Of a DNA stretch of 64,000 nt, positions 7,486 through 17,312 are shown piece by piece. The notes under the pieces are model-generated. The model did not search any database. It had not been told where the DNA came from and saw only the letters and a list, made by a program, of their open reading frames with translations. Made by a program: the position numbers and the translations under genes. How positions within the stretch are numbered: position 1 is the stretch's first letter; every line of letters starts with the position of its first letter. Source of the DNA: Rhodoferax sp. (GTDB lineage: Bacteria; Pseudomonadota; Gammaproteobacteria; Burkholderiales; Burkholderiaceae_C); contig JARLJI010000260.1 in NCBI GenBank assembly GCA_031291295.1, positions 62,001 to 126,000 of the forward strand. The letters are read 5' to 3'.

Positions 7486-10400
7486 GCGACCCTAAGCTCA
7501 ACAGCGCCGGCCGCCTGGCGAACCTGTTTGCCACGTCCAAGTTGACGGTTCTTTTCATGCTGGCCTGCATCCTGCTGGGGCTGCTGGCCGTGACGCTGAC
7601 CCCGCGCGAGGAAAACCCCCAGATCGTGGTGCCAGGCGCCCAGGTGTGGGTGGCGCTGCCCGGTGCCTCTGCGAAGGAAGTGGAGGAACTGGTGATCCGC
7701 CCGCTGGAGGGCATCGTCAAGCAGATTGCCGGCGTTGATCACACTTACGCAACCGCCGTGAATTCGATGGGCGTGTTGATGGTGCAGTTCAAGGTCGGCC
7801 AGGACAAGGAGAAGTCCCTGGTCAAACTCTACGACCGGGTGCTGGGGCAGCGCGAGCGCCTGCCTGCGGGCGTGGGCGAGCCGCTCATTCGCAGCGTGGA
7901 TGTGGACGACGTCCCCATCGTCACGGTCACGCTGGCGTCCGAGATCTACGACGACTACGCCCTGAAACGCCTGGCCGACCGCCTGATGGAAGGACTACGC
8001 AGCTTGGACAAGGTCTCCGCCGTTTCCGTCAAAGGCGGACGCGACCGGGAACTGCGCATCGAGTTGGACCCGCAGCGTCTGCAGGCCTTCGGCGTCACGC
8101 TGGACCAGGTGCATGCCACCCTGAGCGCAAGCAATGTCGCTGCGCCCCTGGGCACAGTCGTGCAACAGGGACAAAACCGCCAGGTGTTCCTGGACGGCTT
8201 TCTGACCTCGGCGCAAGACCTCAAGCGCCTGATCGTGGGCAGCCACGCCGGACGCCCGATTTACCTGGGCGATGTGGCGCAGGTGATCGACGGCCCGCCG
8301 CAAGAGCGCACGCACCTCAGCCGTCTCGCATTTGGCCCGGCGGACGGGCGTTTTGGCAAGACGCAGCAGGCGGAGATGCCGGCCGTCACATTGGCAGTGG
8401 CCAAGAAAGCCGGTAGCAACGCCGTCTTTGTTGCCAACGATGTGCTTGAGCGCATCGAACGCATGAAGGCGCAATTTGTGCCGACGGGAGTCGAACTGGT
8501 CGTTACCCGCAACGATGGCCAGAAGGCGGATGCCGCCGTCAGCGGGCTGATTGAGCACCTGGGTATCGCGGTGCTGGCCGTGTTCCTGGTGACTGCCGCG
8601 TTCCTGGGACTGAAGGAAGCACTGATCGTGGGAGTGACCGTGCCGCTGATCCTGGCCCTGACCCTGGGCGCTGCCTATCTCTTTGGTCTGTCCATCAACC
8701 GCGTTTCGCTGTTCGCACTGATCTTGTCGCTGGGCTTGCTGGTCGATGGCGCAATTGTCGTGATCGAAAACATCCACCGCAACTACAACCGTCTTGGCAA
8801 GCAGGACAAACGCCTGGTCACGGTGCAGGCCACCAACGAAATCGGCAACCCCACCAACCTGGCGACGCTGGCGGTGATGCTGGTGTTCGGCTCGCTGCTG
8901 GTGGTCAGCGGCATGCCGGGGCAGTATTTCTACCCGGTCGCTTTCAATGTGCCGGTCGCCATGGCGGCCTCGCTGCTGGTGGCCTACGCGGTGGTGCCCT
9001 GGGCCGCCAACCGCTGGCTCAAACCCGGCGAAGGGCACGACCTGGAAGACCACGACACCCATGACCGCCTGCATCGCTTCTACCGCGCTGTCATGTCACC
9101 GCTGGTGGATCGCTCGCGCAGCCGCTGGCTCGTTTTCCTGTTGGCGGGATTGGCCATTGCCGTATCGCTGTTGCAACCGGCCTGGCAGTTCTTGCGCCCC
9201 GCCGGTTTGAGCGGGCCGCAGTCCTGGTTCGGTGTCGAGCTGGCCATGATGCCCAAGGACGACAAAAACACCTTCAACATCACCCTGGACATGCCAGAGA
9301 CTGCGCCGGTGGAGACGACGGATCGGTTCGCGCGCGAGATCGGAGCCCTTTTGCGGGAGAACGCCTACGTTCGCAACTACCAGAGCTGGATCGGCGAGGC
9401 CGGCGTGATCGACTTCAACGGCTTGCTGCGTGGTTCCGGCAACAAGCAAGGGGCACACGTCGCCGAGATCCGCGTCAACCTGCTGAACAAGGCTGATCGG
9501 AGCAAGACCTCGATCACCATCGTGCGCGATTTGCGACCCACGCTGCAGGCCATGGCCGCGCGTTACCCCGGCAGCACCGTGCAGTTGGTGGAAGACCCGC
9601 CGGGGCCGCCGGTGCGTGCCACGGTGCTGGCCGAAATCTATGGCAAGGATCTACCGCAGTTGCGCGCACTGTCCGAGCAGGTCAAGGCCGCCTTCCGGCA
9701 GACGCGCGACATGGTGGAAGTCACCGATTCAGAGGCCCAGGACGTGATCCAGTACCGCCTGACGGTGGACCGGGAAAAGGCCGCCCTGTCCGGGCTGAGC
9801 GTGGCCGAAGTAGCCGTCGCGCTGCGTCGGCTGATCGACGGCGAGGACATGGGGCGGGCCCGCATCGCCGGCGAGAAGAACCCGGTGCCCATCCGCTTGC
9901 AGATTCCCCGGCGCCACCAGATCGACCCCGCGCTGCTGGCACGCGTGTCCGTGACCAACCGGCAGGGCCAGCGCGTGCCGCTGTCCGAGGTGGTGCAAGT
10001 CGTCCCCGGCGCAGTCGACCGAGCGATCTCGCACAAGGATGGCGAGCGCGTCACCTACGTCGGCGGCGAACTCGAATCCACCGCCCCCGTGTACGCTGTG
10101 CTCGACCTTGACCGACGATTGGACGGCTTGCTGCTCGCCGATGGCAGCCGACTCACCACCGGCAACCTGCGCCTGAACCCGGTCGCGCCCGACACCCTTG
10201 AAGGCCCGCGCCTGCTCTGGGACGGCGAGCTGCGCATGACGCTGGATACCTACCGCGACATGCTGGGCGCGCTGGGCTTGGCGCTCACCTTCATCTTTCT
10301 GGTGCTGGTGGCCTATTACCAGTCGTTCAGCCTGCCGCTGGTCGCCATGGCGGCGATCCCCCTGGGACTGGCAGGCATCTTTCCGGGGCACTGGCTCATG

Positions 10401-10763
10401 GGACAGCCCTTCACGGCCACTTCCATGATCGGCATCATCGCTCTGGCCGGGGTTGTGGTGCGCAATTCGCTGCTCATCATCGATTTCGTGCTGGATTACC
10501 GGCGACAGGGCATGGACTTGCGCGAGGCCATCCTCGAAGCTGGCGCGGTGCGCCTGCGACCGATCCTGCTGACGGCATTGGCCATCGTGCTGGGCAGCGC
10601 TGTGATGCTCACCGACCCGGTGTTCGGCGGGCTGGCCATCTCGCTGATTTTTGGCACGCTGGCATCCACCGTGCTCACCCTGGTCGTTGTGCCGCTATTA
10701 CTTTATCTGCTGCTTCGCTACAAGGACCGGAAGGAAGCAACCCTGGACAAAGGAACCTTATGA
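7482..10763 (+). CDS. RND-family efflux permease (inner-membrane pump)
   Basis: At 1093 aa this has full RND length, with two repeats each made of one N-terminal membrane helix, a large periplasmic porter domain and a five- or six-helix bundle. The TM4 motif GLLVDGAIVVIENIHRN (about 412-428) keeps only the first of the two proton-relay Asp residues of AcrB. TM10 has VVVRNSLLIIDF, where AcrB has a relay Lys. The N-terminus (TPREENPQI, then GASAKEVEELVIRPLE) is typical of the broad multidrug/organic-compound branch rather than heavy-metal CzcA pumps. It lies between its adaptor and a TolC-like gene with 4-base overlaps, giving a complete tripartite pump. Substrate is unknown. Confidence 0.94.
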   Translation: MSDPKLNSAGRLANLFATSKLTVLFMLACILLGLLAVTLTPREENPQIVVPGAQVWVALPGASAKEVEELVIRPLEGIVKQIAGVDHTYATAVNSMGVLMVQFKVGQDKEKSLVKLYDRVLGQRERLPAGVGEPLIRSVDVDDVPIVTVTLASEIYDDYALKRLADRLMEGLRSLDKVSAVSVKGGRDRELRIELDPQRLQAFGVTLDQVHATLSASNVAAPLGTVVQQGQNRQVFLDGFLTSAQDLKRLIVGSHAGRPIYLGDVAQVIDGPPQERTHLSRLAFGPADGRFGKTQQAEMPAVTLAVAKKAGSNAVFVANDVLERIERMKAQFVPTGVELVVTRNDGQKADAAVSGLIEHLGIAVLAVFLVTAAFLGLKEALIVGVTVPLILALTLGAAYLFGLSINRVSLFALILSLGLLVDGAIVVIENIHRNYNRLGKQDKRLVTVQATNEIGNPTNLATLAVMLVFGSLLVVSGMPGQYFYPVAFNVPVAMAASLLVAYAVVPWAANRWLKPGEGHDLEDHDTHDRLHRFYRAVMSPLVDRSRSRWLVFLLAGLAIAVSLLQPAWQFLRPAGLSGPQSWFGVELAMMPKDDKNTFNITLDMPETAPVETTDRFAREIGALLRENAYVRNYQSWIGEAGVIDFNGLLRGSGNKQGAHVAEIRVNLLNKADRSKTSITIVRDLRPTLQAMAARYPGSTVQLVEDPPGPPVRATVLAEIYGKDLPQLRALSEQVKAAFRQTRDMVEVTDSEAQDVIQYRLTVDREKAALSGLSVAEVAVALRRLIDGEDMGRARIAGEKNPVPIRLQIPRRHQIDPALLARVSVTNRQGQRVPLSEVVQVVPGAVDRAISHKDGERVTYVGGELESTAPVYAVLDLDRRLDGLLLADGSRLTTGNLRLNPVAPDTLEGPRLLWDGELRMTLDTYRDMLGALGLALTFIFLVLVAYYQSFSLPLVAMAAIPLGLAGIFPGHWLMGQPFTATSMIGIIALAGVVVRNSLLIIDFVLDYRRQGMDLREAILEAGAVRLRPILLTALAIVLGSAVMLTDPVFGGLAISLIFGTLASTVLTLVVVPLLLYLLLRYKDRKEATLDKGTL

Positions 10764-12055
10764 ACCGCTCGATAAAAGTTCGTCGCCTGTTTCCGCTGGT
10801 GGGTCTGGCCGCTGCCCTGCTCGCCGGCAACGCCGCCGCTGAGTCCCTGCAACAGGCATGGGACACCGCGCTGGCCGTTGACCGCGGGCTCAAAGCCTCA
10901 CGCGAAAATACCTCCGCCGCCGCGAGCCTGCTGGACGCAGCCAAATCCGCCCGCCTGCCCAATGTTGCGCTGGAGGCGGGCTATACCGCCCTCGGTGAGA
11001 CACCGGCGGCCCAGGTTGATTTTTTCGGCCAGTCGCTTCAAATGCCGCTGGCCCAGCGGGAAAGTGCTGCCTACAAGGCCATGGCGACGCTGCCGCTCTA
11101 CACCGGTGGCCGCATCGCGCGCGGCATTGATGCTGCCACGGCGGGCCTGGATGCGGCGAGGCTAGGCGAAACAGCCGATGGACAGAACCTCAAACTGCGC
11201 GTAGCGGATGCTTATGTCAGCGTACTGCGCGCCAGCCGTATGTTGAAGGTCACTGAGCGCCACGTCACCAGCCTCGAGGCCCATGCGCGGGATGTGGAGA
11301 ACCTGCACGCGCAGGGCATGCTGGCCAAAACCGACCTGCTGTCCGTGCGGGTGGCTCTGGCCGATGCAAATCAGCGCAAATTGCAGGTAGCCAATGGGCT
11401 GGATCTGGCGCGCGCCGCCTATAACCGCCTGCTGGGACGCCCGTTGGATCAACCTGTCTCGCTCGAAGACCTTGCGCCTGAGGCGACGCAGGAGCAGTTC
11501 TCCGCCCTGACCGGGCGGGCGCTCGAGCGGCGCGGCGAGCTGGCCGCACTGGCGCGTCAGATCGAGGCGATGCGCCATCAGGCCGCCGCCGTGCGTGGTG
11601 AAACCGCCCCGCAGGTAGCGCTTTCCGGCGGTTACGGCTACCAGGAGAACCGCTACCAAGTACACCCGGGGCAATGGATGATCACCCTGGGGGCCAAGTG
11701 GAATCTGTTCGATGGCGGCGTGGCCGGCCACCGCGCCAGCGCTGTCGAGCGCCAGGCCGCAGCATTGTCGCAACAGCGCGATGAACTGGCCTCCATCATT
11801 GCGCTAAAGGTACGCCAGACCTGGCTGGATGTGGAAGAGACCCGCAAGCGCCTCATCGTCACCCAGTCGGCCATCGCCCAGGCCGAGGAAAACCTGCTGG
11901 TGGCGCGCGACCGCTATGCCAACGGCCTGGCCACCCATACCGAGGTGCTGGATGCTGAGACCTTGCGCACGGGCAGCGAGAGCAACCACGCCAATGCGCT
12001 GTTTGATGCCGCACTGGCGGGGCTGCGCCTGAAGCGCGCCACAGGCGAACTCTGA
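10760..12055 (+). CDS. TolC-like outer-membrane efflux channel protein
   Basis: This 431-aa member of the outer membrane factor family starts with a cleavable signal peptide (residues 1-27, ending AGNAAA). Two repeated helical-hairpin regions follow, rich in Ala, Leu and Arg with long coiled-coil periodicity (about 40-210 and 240-425). The conserved GGYGYQENRY-type beta segment lies midway. The ATG overlaps the RND permease stop. It can serve the RND pump upstream and possibly the HlyD/ABC system that follows 19 bases later. Confidence 0.92.
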   Translation: MNRSIKVRRLFPLVGLAAALLAGNAAAESLQQAWDTALAVDRGLKASRENTSAAASLLDAAKSARLPNVALEAGYTALGETPAAQVDFFGQSLQMPLAQRESAAYKAMATLPLYTGGRIARGIDAATAGLDAARLGETADGQNLKLRVADAYVSVLRASRMLKVTERHVTSLEAHARDVENLHAQGMLAKTDLLSVRVALADANQRKLQVANGLDLARAAYNRLLGRPLDQPVSLEDLAPEATQEQFSALTGRALERRGELAALARQIEAMRHQAAAVRGETAPQVALSGGYGYQENRYQVHPGQWMITLGAKWNLFDGGVAGHRASAVERQAAALSQQRDELASIIALKVRQTWLDVEETRKRLIVTQSAIAQAEENLLVARDRYANGLATHTEVLDAETLRTGSESNHANALFDAALAGLRLKRATGEL

Positions 12056-12074
12056 ATTCGAGGAGACTGATGCC

Positions 12075-13184
12075 ATGAAAATACCCCCCAAACGCTTGCT
12101 CGTTCCGGTGGCGGTGGCCCTGCTTGCCGTCATGGGCCTCACCGCCGGGTGGTTTCTGCTGCGCCAGTCGCCGCTGCCCGAAGGCTTGATCCAGGCCAAC
12201 GGCCGCATCGAGGGTGATCATTACCTCGTCGCTGGCAAGATGCCGGGGCGCGTGGCCGAGCTCTTCGCCAGAGAAGGCGACGCGGTGCAAAAAAACCAGG
12301 TGCTGCTGCGGCTGGATGCCGCCCAGGTGGACGCTAGGGTGGAGCAGGCGCGGCAGGCGGTGGTGGCACTGGAAGCGCAATTCAAGGCGGCCCAGACCGG
12401 GCTGGCGATGCTGCGCAAGGATGCGCCGCTGACCGTTCAGACCGCCGAGGCTGGCGAGGCACTCGCGCGTTCCCAGCGCGCGACGGCGCTCGCCAACGCG
12501 GCACAGGCGGAGCGGGATGCCGCCCGTTTCAGGCGGCTCGCGGAATCCGGCACGGTGGACCGACATCGTTACGAACAAATGGAACTCGCCAGCCAGGTGG
12601 CGCAAAACCAGGCCAATGCGGCGCAGCACGGCGTCACCAGTGCCGAAAAACAGCTCGCCCAAGCCCGGCTGGGCCTGGAACGCATCAGCGCCAGGGAGGA
12701 TGAAGTGGCGGCCCTGGTCGCCATGCGCGACCAGGCCAAAGCGGCGCTGGCCGAGGCGCAGAGCGTGCGGGACGACCTGATCCTCAAGGCGCCGGCGGCC
12801 GGGGTGCTCACCACCCGCCTGGTTGATGTGGGAGAAGTCATCGCGCCCGGCGCGCCGATGTTCGACATCGTTGATCTGGACCGGCTCTACCTCAAGGTGT
12901 TCATCCCGGCAAACGAGATCGGCAAGGTGCGTCTGGGCCTGCCGGCGCGTGTTTACACCGATGCCTTTCCAGATGAGCCCCTGTCCGCCACGGTGCGCTA
13001 CATCGCCGCCCAGGCCCAATTCACCCCCAAGGAGGTACAAACCCCGGATGAGCACGTCAAGCTGGTGTACGCGGTCAAGCTCTATCTGGACGCCAACCCG
13101 CAGCATCGCGCCACGCCCGGCCTGCCGGCCGATGCCGTGATCCGCTGGAAAGAGGATGCGCCATGGGCCAGGCCGCGATGGTAG
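12075..13184 (+). CDS. HlyD-family adaptor of an ABC exporter (YbhG-like)
   Basis: This 369-aa membrane fusion protein has one N-terminal membrane helix (about 7-29) and no lipobox. A lipoyl half-domain follows (about 40-75, GRVAELFAREGDAVQKNQVLLRLDA), then a long Ala/Gln-rich coiled-coil hairpin (about 75-225) and the second half-domain with LKAPAAGVLTTRLVDVGEV. GAGGAGA precedes the ATG. The gene overlaps the two-domain ATPase that follows, the order seen in ybhG-ybhF-ybhS-ybhR, so it probably bridges that ABC exporter to the TolC-like channel upstream. Confidence 0.9.
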   Translation: MKIPPKRLLVPVAVALLAVMGLTAGWFLLRQSPLPEGLIQANGRIEGDHYLVAGKMPGRVAELFAREGDAVQKNQVLLRLDAAQVDARVEQARQAVVALEAQFKAAQTGLAMLRKDAPLTVQTAEAGEALARSQRATALANAAQAERDAARFRRLAESGTVDRHRYEQMELASQVAQNQANAAQHGVTSAEKQLAQARLGLERISAREDEVAALVAMRDQAKAALAEAQSVRDDLILKAPAAGVLTTRLVDVGEVIAPGAPMFDIVDLDRLYLKVFIPANEIGKVRLGLPARVYTDAFPDEPLSATVRYIAAQAQFTPKEVQTPDEHVKLVYAVKLYLDANPQHRATPGLPADAVIRWKEDAPWARPRW

Positions 13185-14968
13185 GCACGGATGCGCCCGT
13201 CGTGCGGGTGCAGGATTTCGTCAAACGCTACCGCAAACAGACGGCGGTCGACGGTGCCAGCCTCAGCATTGAGCGCGGCGAGATTTATGGCCTGATCGGC
13301 CCCGACGGCGCAGGAAAAAGCAGCCTCATGAAAGCCATCGCCGGGGTGCTCTCCTTCGAGGGCGGCACGCTTCAGGTCTTCGGCGAAAAGATCGATTCCG
13401 AAATTGCGGCCGAAAGGGTCAAGGGCCGGCTCGGTTTCATGCCGCAGGGTCTGGGTCTCAATCTCTACCCCGAACTCTCTATCGAGGAAAACATCGATTT
13501 CTTCGCCGAACTGCGCGATGTGCCGCCCGCGGAACTTGCCCGGCGCAAGCACAAGCTGCTGGCCATGACGCGCCTGGACAATTTCCGTGACCGGCCGATG
13601 AAGCAGCTCTCCGGCGGCATGAAGCAAAAGCTCGGCCTCGTCTGCACGCTGATCCACGAGCCCGAGCTGATCATCCTGGACGAGCCGACCACCGGCGTGG
13701 ATCCGGTGTCGCGGCGGGATTTCTGGATGATCCTCACGCAATTGCTGCGCGAACGCGGCGTCACGGCGCTGGTTTCCACCGCCTATATGGACGAAGCGGC
13801 GCGTTTTCACCGCCTGTCCCTCATGTTCGACGGGCGGGTGCTGATCGAGGGCGAGCCGGACGTGATCCTGCGCGAAGTGCCGGGCGCGCTGGTCGAACTG
13901 GTGGCCGAGCCGCAGGTCGAGGCTTTGTTACGGTTAAAAACGCGCTTTGCGCAGGCGGAAGCGGTGGGACCAAAGCTACGCGTGTTTGTGCCGGGGGCGA
14001 CGCCGCAGGCCGCCCGCGTCCAAGTCGAAGCGCAGCTTGAGGGGCTGATGGTGAGCGAGATACAGGTCGCAGCCCCCAAGCTGGAAGACGCCTTCATCGC
14101 CCTGCTGCAGCAACGGCAACTGGCCGGGCCGGACGATGCCCGGCAGACCCAGGTCTGGCTGGATGGCGAGCCGCCCAAGGGCGACGGCATCGCCATCGCA
14201 GCGCGGGAACTGAGCCGCGATTTCGACCACTTTCGCGCCGTCGATCGGGTCAGTTTCGAGGTACGTCAGGGGGAAATTTTCGGCCTGCTGGGGGCCAACG
14301 GCGCCGGTAAAACCACGGTCATCAAGATGCTCACCAGCATTCTGCCGCCCACCGGCGGCGCGGGTACGGTGGCGGGGGCGGACATGCGCCACGCCAGCCA
14401 AGCCATCAAGGAGCGCATCGGCTATGTGTCGCAGGCGTTTTCTCTCTATCAGGACATGACGGTGCAGGAGAATCTGCGCCTGTTTGCGCGCATTTACGGC
14501 GTGCCGGGCAGCCGCCTGGCTGAGCGCATGGCCCGCGTGGTGGCGCTGGCAGGGCTGTCTGACGTCACCGCTCAGCTGGTCAGCAAATTGCCGATGGGCA
14601 TCCGCCAGCGTCTGGCGCTGGCCTGCGCCCTGGTGCATGGGCCGCGCGTCTTGTTCCTCGATGAGCCGACCTCCGGCGTTGACCCCATCGGCCGGCGCCG
14701 TTTCTGGGAGATTCTGGTGCATCTGGCGCGCGTCGAGCAGGTGGCCATCCTCATCACCACCCATTACATGAGCGAGGCCGAGCATTGCGACCATCTGGTG
14801 CTGATGCACGCCGGCCGCGTCATCGCCGACGACAGCCCGGCCTCGCTCAAGGCCGCGCTGCAAAAAGAAGCATGGCTGCCGCCTGACGGCGCCCCGCGCC
14901 CCCCGACCCTGGAAGATGTGTTCGTGCATCGCATCCTGCAACAGGAACATCAGGAGGCATCCACATGA
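13163..14968 (+). CDS. ABC transporter ATP-binding protein with two fused NBDs (YbhF-like)
   Basis: This is a 601-aa tandem ATPase. NBD1 has Walker A GPDGAGKS (46-53), signature LSGGMKQK (149-156) and Walker B LIILDEPTTG, but the switch His is replaced (VSTAYMDEA). NBD2 has Walker A GANGAGKT (377-384), a degenerate signature LPMGIRQR (476-483), Walker B VLFLDEPTSG and an intact switch His (TTHYMSEA). The two ATP sites are therefore unequal, as often seen in YbhF-like exporters. The start at 13163 overlaps the adaptor by 22 bases; an alternative Met lies 5 codons later. The stop overlaps the first permease gene. Confidence 0.93.
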   Translation: MGQAAMVGTDAPVVRVQDFVKRYRKQTAVDGASLSIERGEIYGLIGPDGAGKSSLMKAIAGVLSFEGGTLQVFGEKIDSEIAAERVKGRLGFMPQGLGLNLYPELSIEENIDFFAELRDVPPAELARRKHKLLAMTRLDNFRDRPMKQLSGGMKQKLGLVCTLIHEPELIILDEPTTGVDPVSRRDFWMILTQLLRERGVTALVSTAYMDEAARFHRLSLMFDGRVLIEGEPDVILREVPGALVELVAEPQVEALLRLKTRFAQAEAVGPKLRVFVPGATPQAARVQVEAQLEGLMVSEIQVAAPKLEDAFIALLQQRQLAGPDDARQTQVWLDGEPPKGDGIAIAARELSRDFDHFRAVDRVSFEVRQGEIFGLLGANGAGKTTVIKMLTSILPPTGGAGTVAGADMRHASQAIKERIGYVSQAFSLYQDMTVQENLRLFARIYGVPGSRLAERMARVVALAGLSDVTAQLVSKLPMGIRQRLALACALVHGPRVLFLDEPTSGVDPIGRRRFWEILVHLARVEQVAILITTHYMSEAEHCDHLVLMHAGRVIADDSPASLKAALQKEAWLPPDGAPRPPTLEDVFVHRILQQEHQEAST

Positions 14969-16119
14969 AGGTCCGTCGCATCATCGCGCTGGCGCGCAAG
15001 GAGTGGCGCGAGATTCTGCGCGACCGGCTGTTTTTCACGCTGGCCTTCGTGGTGCCGGCGTCCCTGATGCTGATCTTCGGCTACGGCCTCACCCTCGATG
15101 TGGAGCATATCCCCTTCGCGGTGGTTGATCACGACAAGAGCGCCATGAGCCGCGATTACTTGCATCGCTACATCGACTCGCGCTACTTCGACTACAAAGG
15201 CGACGTGGCGAGCGAGCGCGAGATCGAACCCCTGCTCGCTGACAGCCGCATCCGGCTCGCCATCGTCATCCCGCCGCGCTTTCAGGAAAACCTGATGTCC
15301 GGGCGGGCCGTGGCGGTGCAGACCCTGATCGACGGCACCTTCCCGTTTCGCAGTTCCAGCAGCAAAGGGTACGTGGTCGCCATCAATGCGGCGTTCAACA
15401 GCGAACAGCTGGGCAATTACATTTCGCGCCGGCTCGGCGTGTCTGCAGAAACGGCAAAAGCCCTGGCGCAGCCGGTCGGAGTGCAGCTTCGTTACCTCTA
15501 TAACCAGGAGGTGAAGAGCGTCTGGACCATCGCGCCAGTGCTGATGATGTTCGTGCTGATGATCACCCCGCCATTCCTGACCGCTCTGGGCGTGGTACGA
15601 GAAAAGGAAAATGGTTCCATCTACAACATCTATGCCTCGACCGTGACGCGCGGCGAGTTTCTGATCGGCAAACTCACCCCCTATGTGGGTATCTCGGTGA
15701 TCAATTTTCTGGTTCTCTGGCTCATGGCCACACAACTCTTTGGCGCGCCCTTCAAGGGCGATCCGCTGTTCTTCTTTCTCGCCTCGGTGATCTATGTGAT
15801 CTGCACCACCGGCATCGGCCTGCTGGTGTCGCTCTTCGTACGCACGCAAGTGGCGGCCATGATGCTCACCGTCATCGTCACCATTGTCCCTTCCGTGCTG
15901 TACTCGGGCCTTTTGGTGCCGATCGCATCGATGGATCCGGCCGGGCAGTTCGAGGCTCATCTGTTCCCCGCCATGTATTACGCGGACATCGTTCTCGGCA
16001 GTTTTCTCAAGGGCATCGGTCTTGAACAGTTGTGGGGCAAGGTGCTGGCGCTGCTGATCTACGCCATCGTTCTGTGGACGGCGAGCTTCCTCATGTTTCA
16101 CAAGAGGCCGAAATCATGA
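14965..16119 (+). CDS. ABC-2 type permease (YbhS/YbhR-like), first subunit
   Basis: This 384-aa inner-membrane subunit has one N-terminal helix (about 20-44), a large extracytoplasmic domain (about 45-175) and five C-terminal helices (about 180-375). That is the ABC-2 drug/antibiotic exporter layout. The conserved intracellular element GVVREKENGSIYNIYAS follows the second helix. It overlaps the ATPase upstream and the second permease downstream by 4 bases each. With that paralogue it should form the heterodimeric channel of the exporter. Confidence 0.92.
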   Translation: MKVRRIIALARKEWREILRDRLFFTLAFVVPASLMLIFGYGLTLDVEHIPFAVVDHDKSAMSRDYLHRYIDSRYFDYKGDVASEREIEPLLADSRIRLAIVIPPRFQENLMSGRAVAVQTLIDGTFPFRSSSSKGYVVAINAAFNSEQLGNYISRRLGVSAETAKALAQPVGVQLRYLYNQEVKSVWTIAPVLMMFVLMITPPFLTALGVVREKENGSIYNIYASTVTRGEFLIGKLTPYVGISVINFLVLWLMATQLFGAPFKGDPLFFFLASVIYVICTTGIGLLVSLFVRTQVAAMMLTVIVTIVPSVLYSGLLVPIASMDPAGQFEAHLFPAMYYADIVLGSFLKGIGLEQLWGKVLALLIYAIVLWTASFLMFHKRPKS

Positions 16120-17285
16120 ACGTTCGCTCCGAAGAAAGCCGCGCACGCCTTCACTTGTGGTGGACGCGTCTCGCCACGATGACGGCGAAGGAACTGATTC
16201 AGTTCGGGCGCGACACACTGTTGCTGATCGCCATCGTTTATCTATTTGTCTTCGACACCTATATGGCGGGTAACGTCAGCATGCAGTTGAATCACGCCGT
16301 GATAGTGGTGCATGACGCCGACCATAGTGCTGCTTCGCGCGAACTCGTCTATCGCTTCCGCCAACCCTACTTTAAGTTCGGCGGCGAAGTGCTGGACAAC
16401 CGCGCCGGTCAGCGCCTGCTTGATCAGGGGCAGGCGCTGGTGGTGCTCGACATTCCGACCGATTTCGAGCATGACATCAAGAAGGGAAAGCCGGTTGCCG
16501 TGCAGGTGCAGGTGGATGCCAGCAACACCGTGCTGGGCTTTCTCGCCTCCAGCTACGCTGCGCAGATCATCGGACAGTATGGCTTCGACCAAGCGCTTGC
16601 CCGCCTGGGTGTCACCGAGCGTTCGATGCAAAACGTGCCCATGATCCGCGACGAGCACCGCGTCTGGTACAACCCTAACCAGAGAGATGCCTGGTTCATG
16701 CCGATCGCCGAACTGCTCACCGTCATCACGATCATGGCCATCATGCTGCCCGCAGCCGCCGCCGTGCGCGAAAAAGAGCGCGGCACCATCGAACAATTGC
16801 TGGTGTCTCCCCTGACGCCGATCCAGATCCTCCTGCCCAAGGTCATCGCCATGACCCTGGTCATCCTGCTGGGCACCGCGGTGAGTCTGTTCTTCGTGCT
16901 GCACGGAATATTCGACGTGCCGATGAAAGGCAGCCTCGTGCTGTTCTTTGCAGTGACCACGCTCTACACCTTCACCACTGCGGGTCTGGGTCTCTACATC
17001 GCCACTTTGAGCCGCAACCTCGCCCAGGCGGCCATGCTGGCTATTCTCGTGTTGATGCCGATGATCTTCCTCTCCGGCGCCTGGACCCCGCCGGAAGCCA
17101 TGCCGATCGGGATGCGGGAGGCTATGTTTCTCTCGCCGCTCTACCACTTTATTGAAATGGGCTATGGCATCCTGTTGAAGGGAGCCGGGCTGGACGTGTT
17201 GTGGGACTCGCTGCTGAGTCTGGTACTGCTGGGAATCGTGATCTTCAGCTTCGGCGTCTGGCGCTTCAAGCGGCAGTTCGGGTGA
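16116..17285 (+). CDS. ABC-2 type permease (YbhR-like), second subunit
   Basis: This 389-aa protein has the same plan as the preceding permease: a membrane helix near 40-60, an extracytoplasmic domain, and five helices in the second half with VREKERGTIEQLLVSPL. The ATG at 16116 is preferred over an upstream in-frame start because it makes the 4-base ATGA overlap with the previous gene. It is the last intact gene of the envelope block. A truncated mlaF sequence begins 27 bases after its stop, so the original downstream neighbour may have been lost. Confidence 0.92.
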   Translation: MNVRSEESRARLHLWWTRLATMTAKELIQFGRDTLLLIAIVYLFVFDTYMAGNVSMQLNHAVIVVHDADHSAASRELVYRFRQPYFKFGGEVLDNRAGQRLLDQGQALVVLDIPTDFEHDIKKGKPVAVQVQVDASNTVLGFLASSYAAQIIGQYGFDQALARLGVTERSMQNVPMIRDEHRVWYNPNQRDAWFMPIAELLTVITIMAIMLPAAAAVREKERGTIEQLLVSPLTPIQILLPKVIAMTLVILLGTAVSLFFVLHGIFDVPMKGSLVLFFAVTTLYTFTTAGLGLYIATLSRNLAQAAMLAILVLMPMIFLSGAWTPPEAMPIGMREAMFLSPLYHFIEMGYGILLKGAGLDVLWDSLLSLVLLGIVIFSFGVWRFKRQFG

Positions 17286-17312
17286 AATCATGCGCCCGAA
17301 TCTCTTTTCTAA

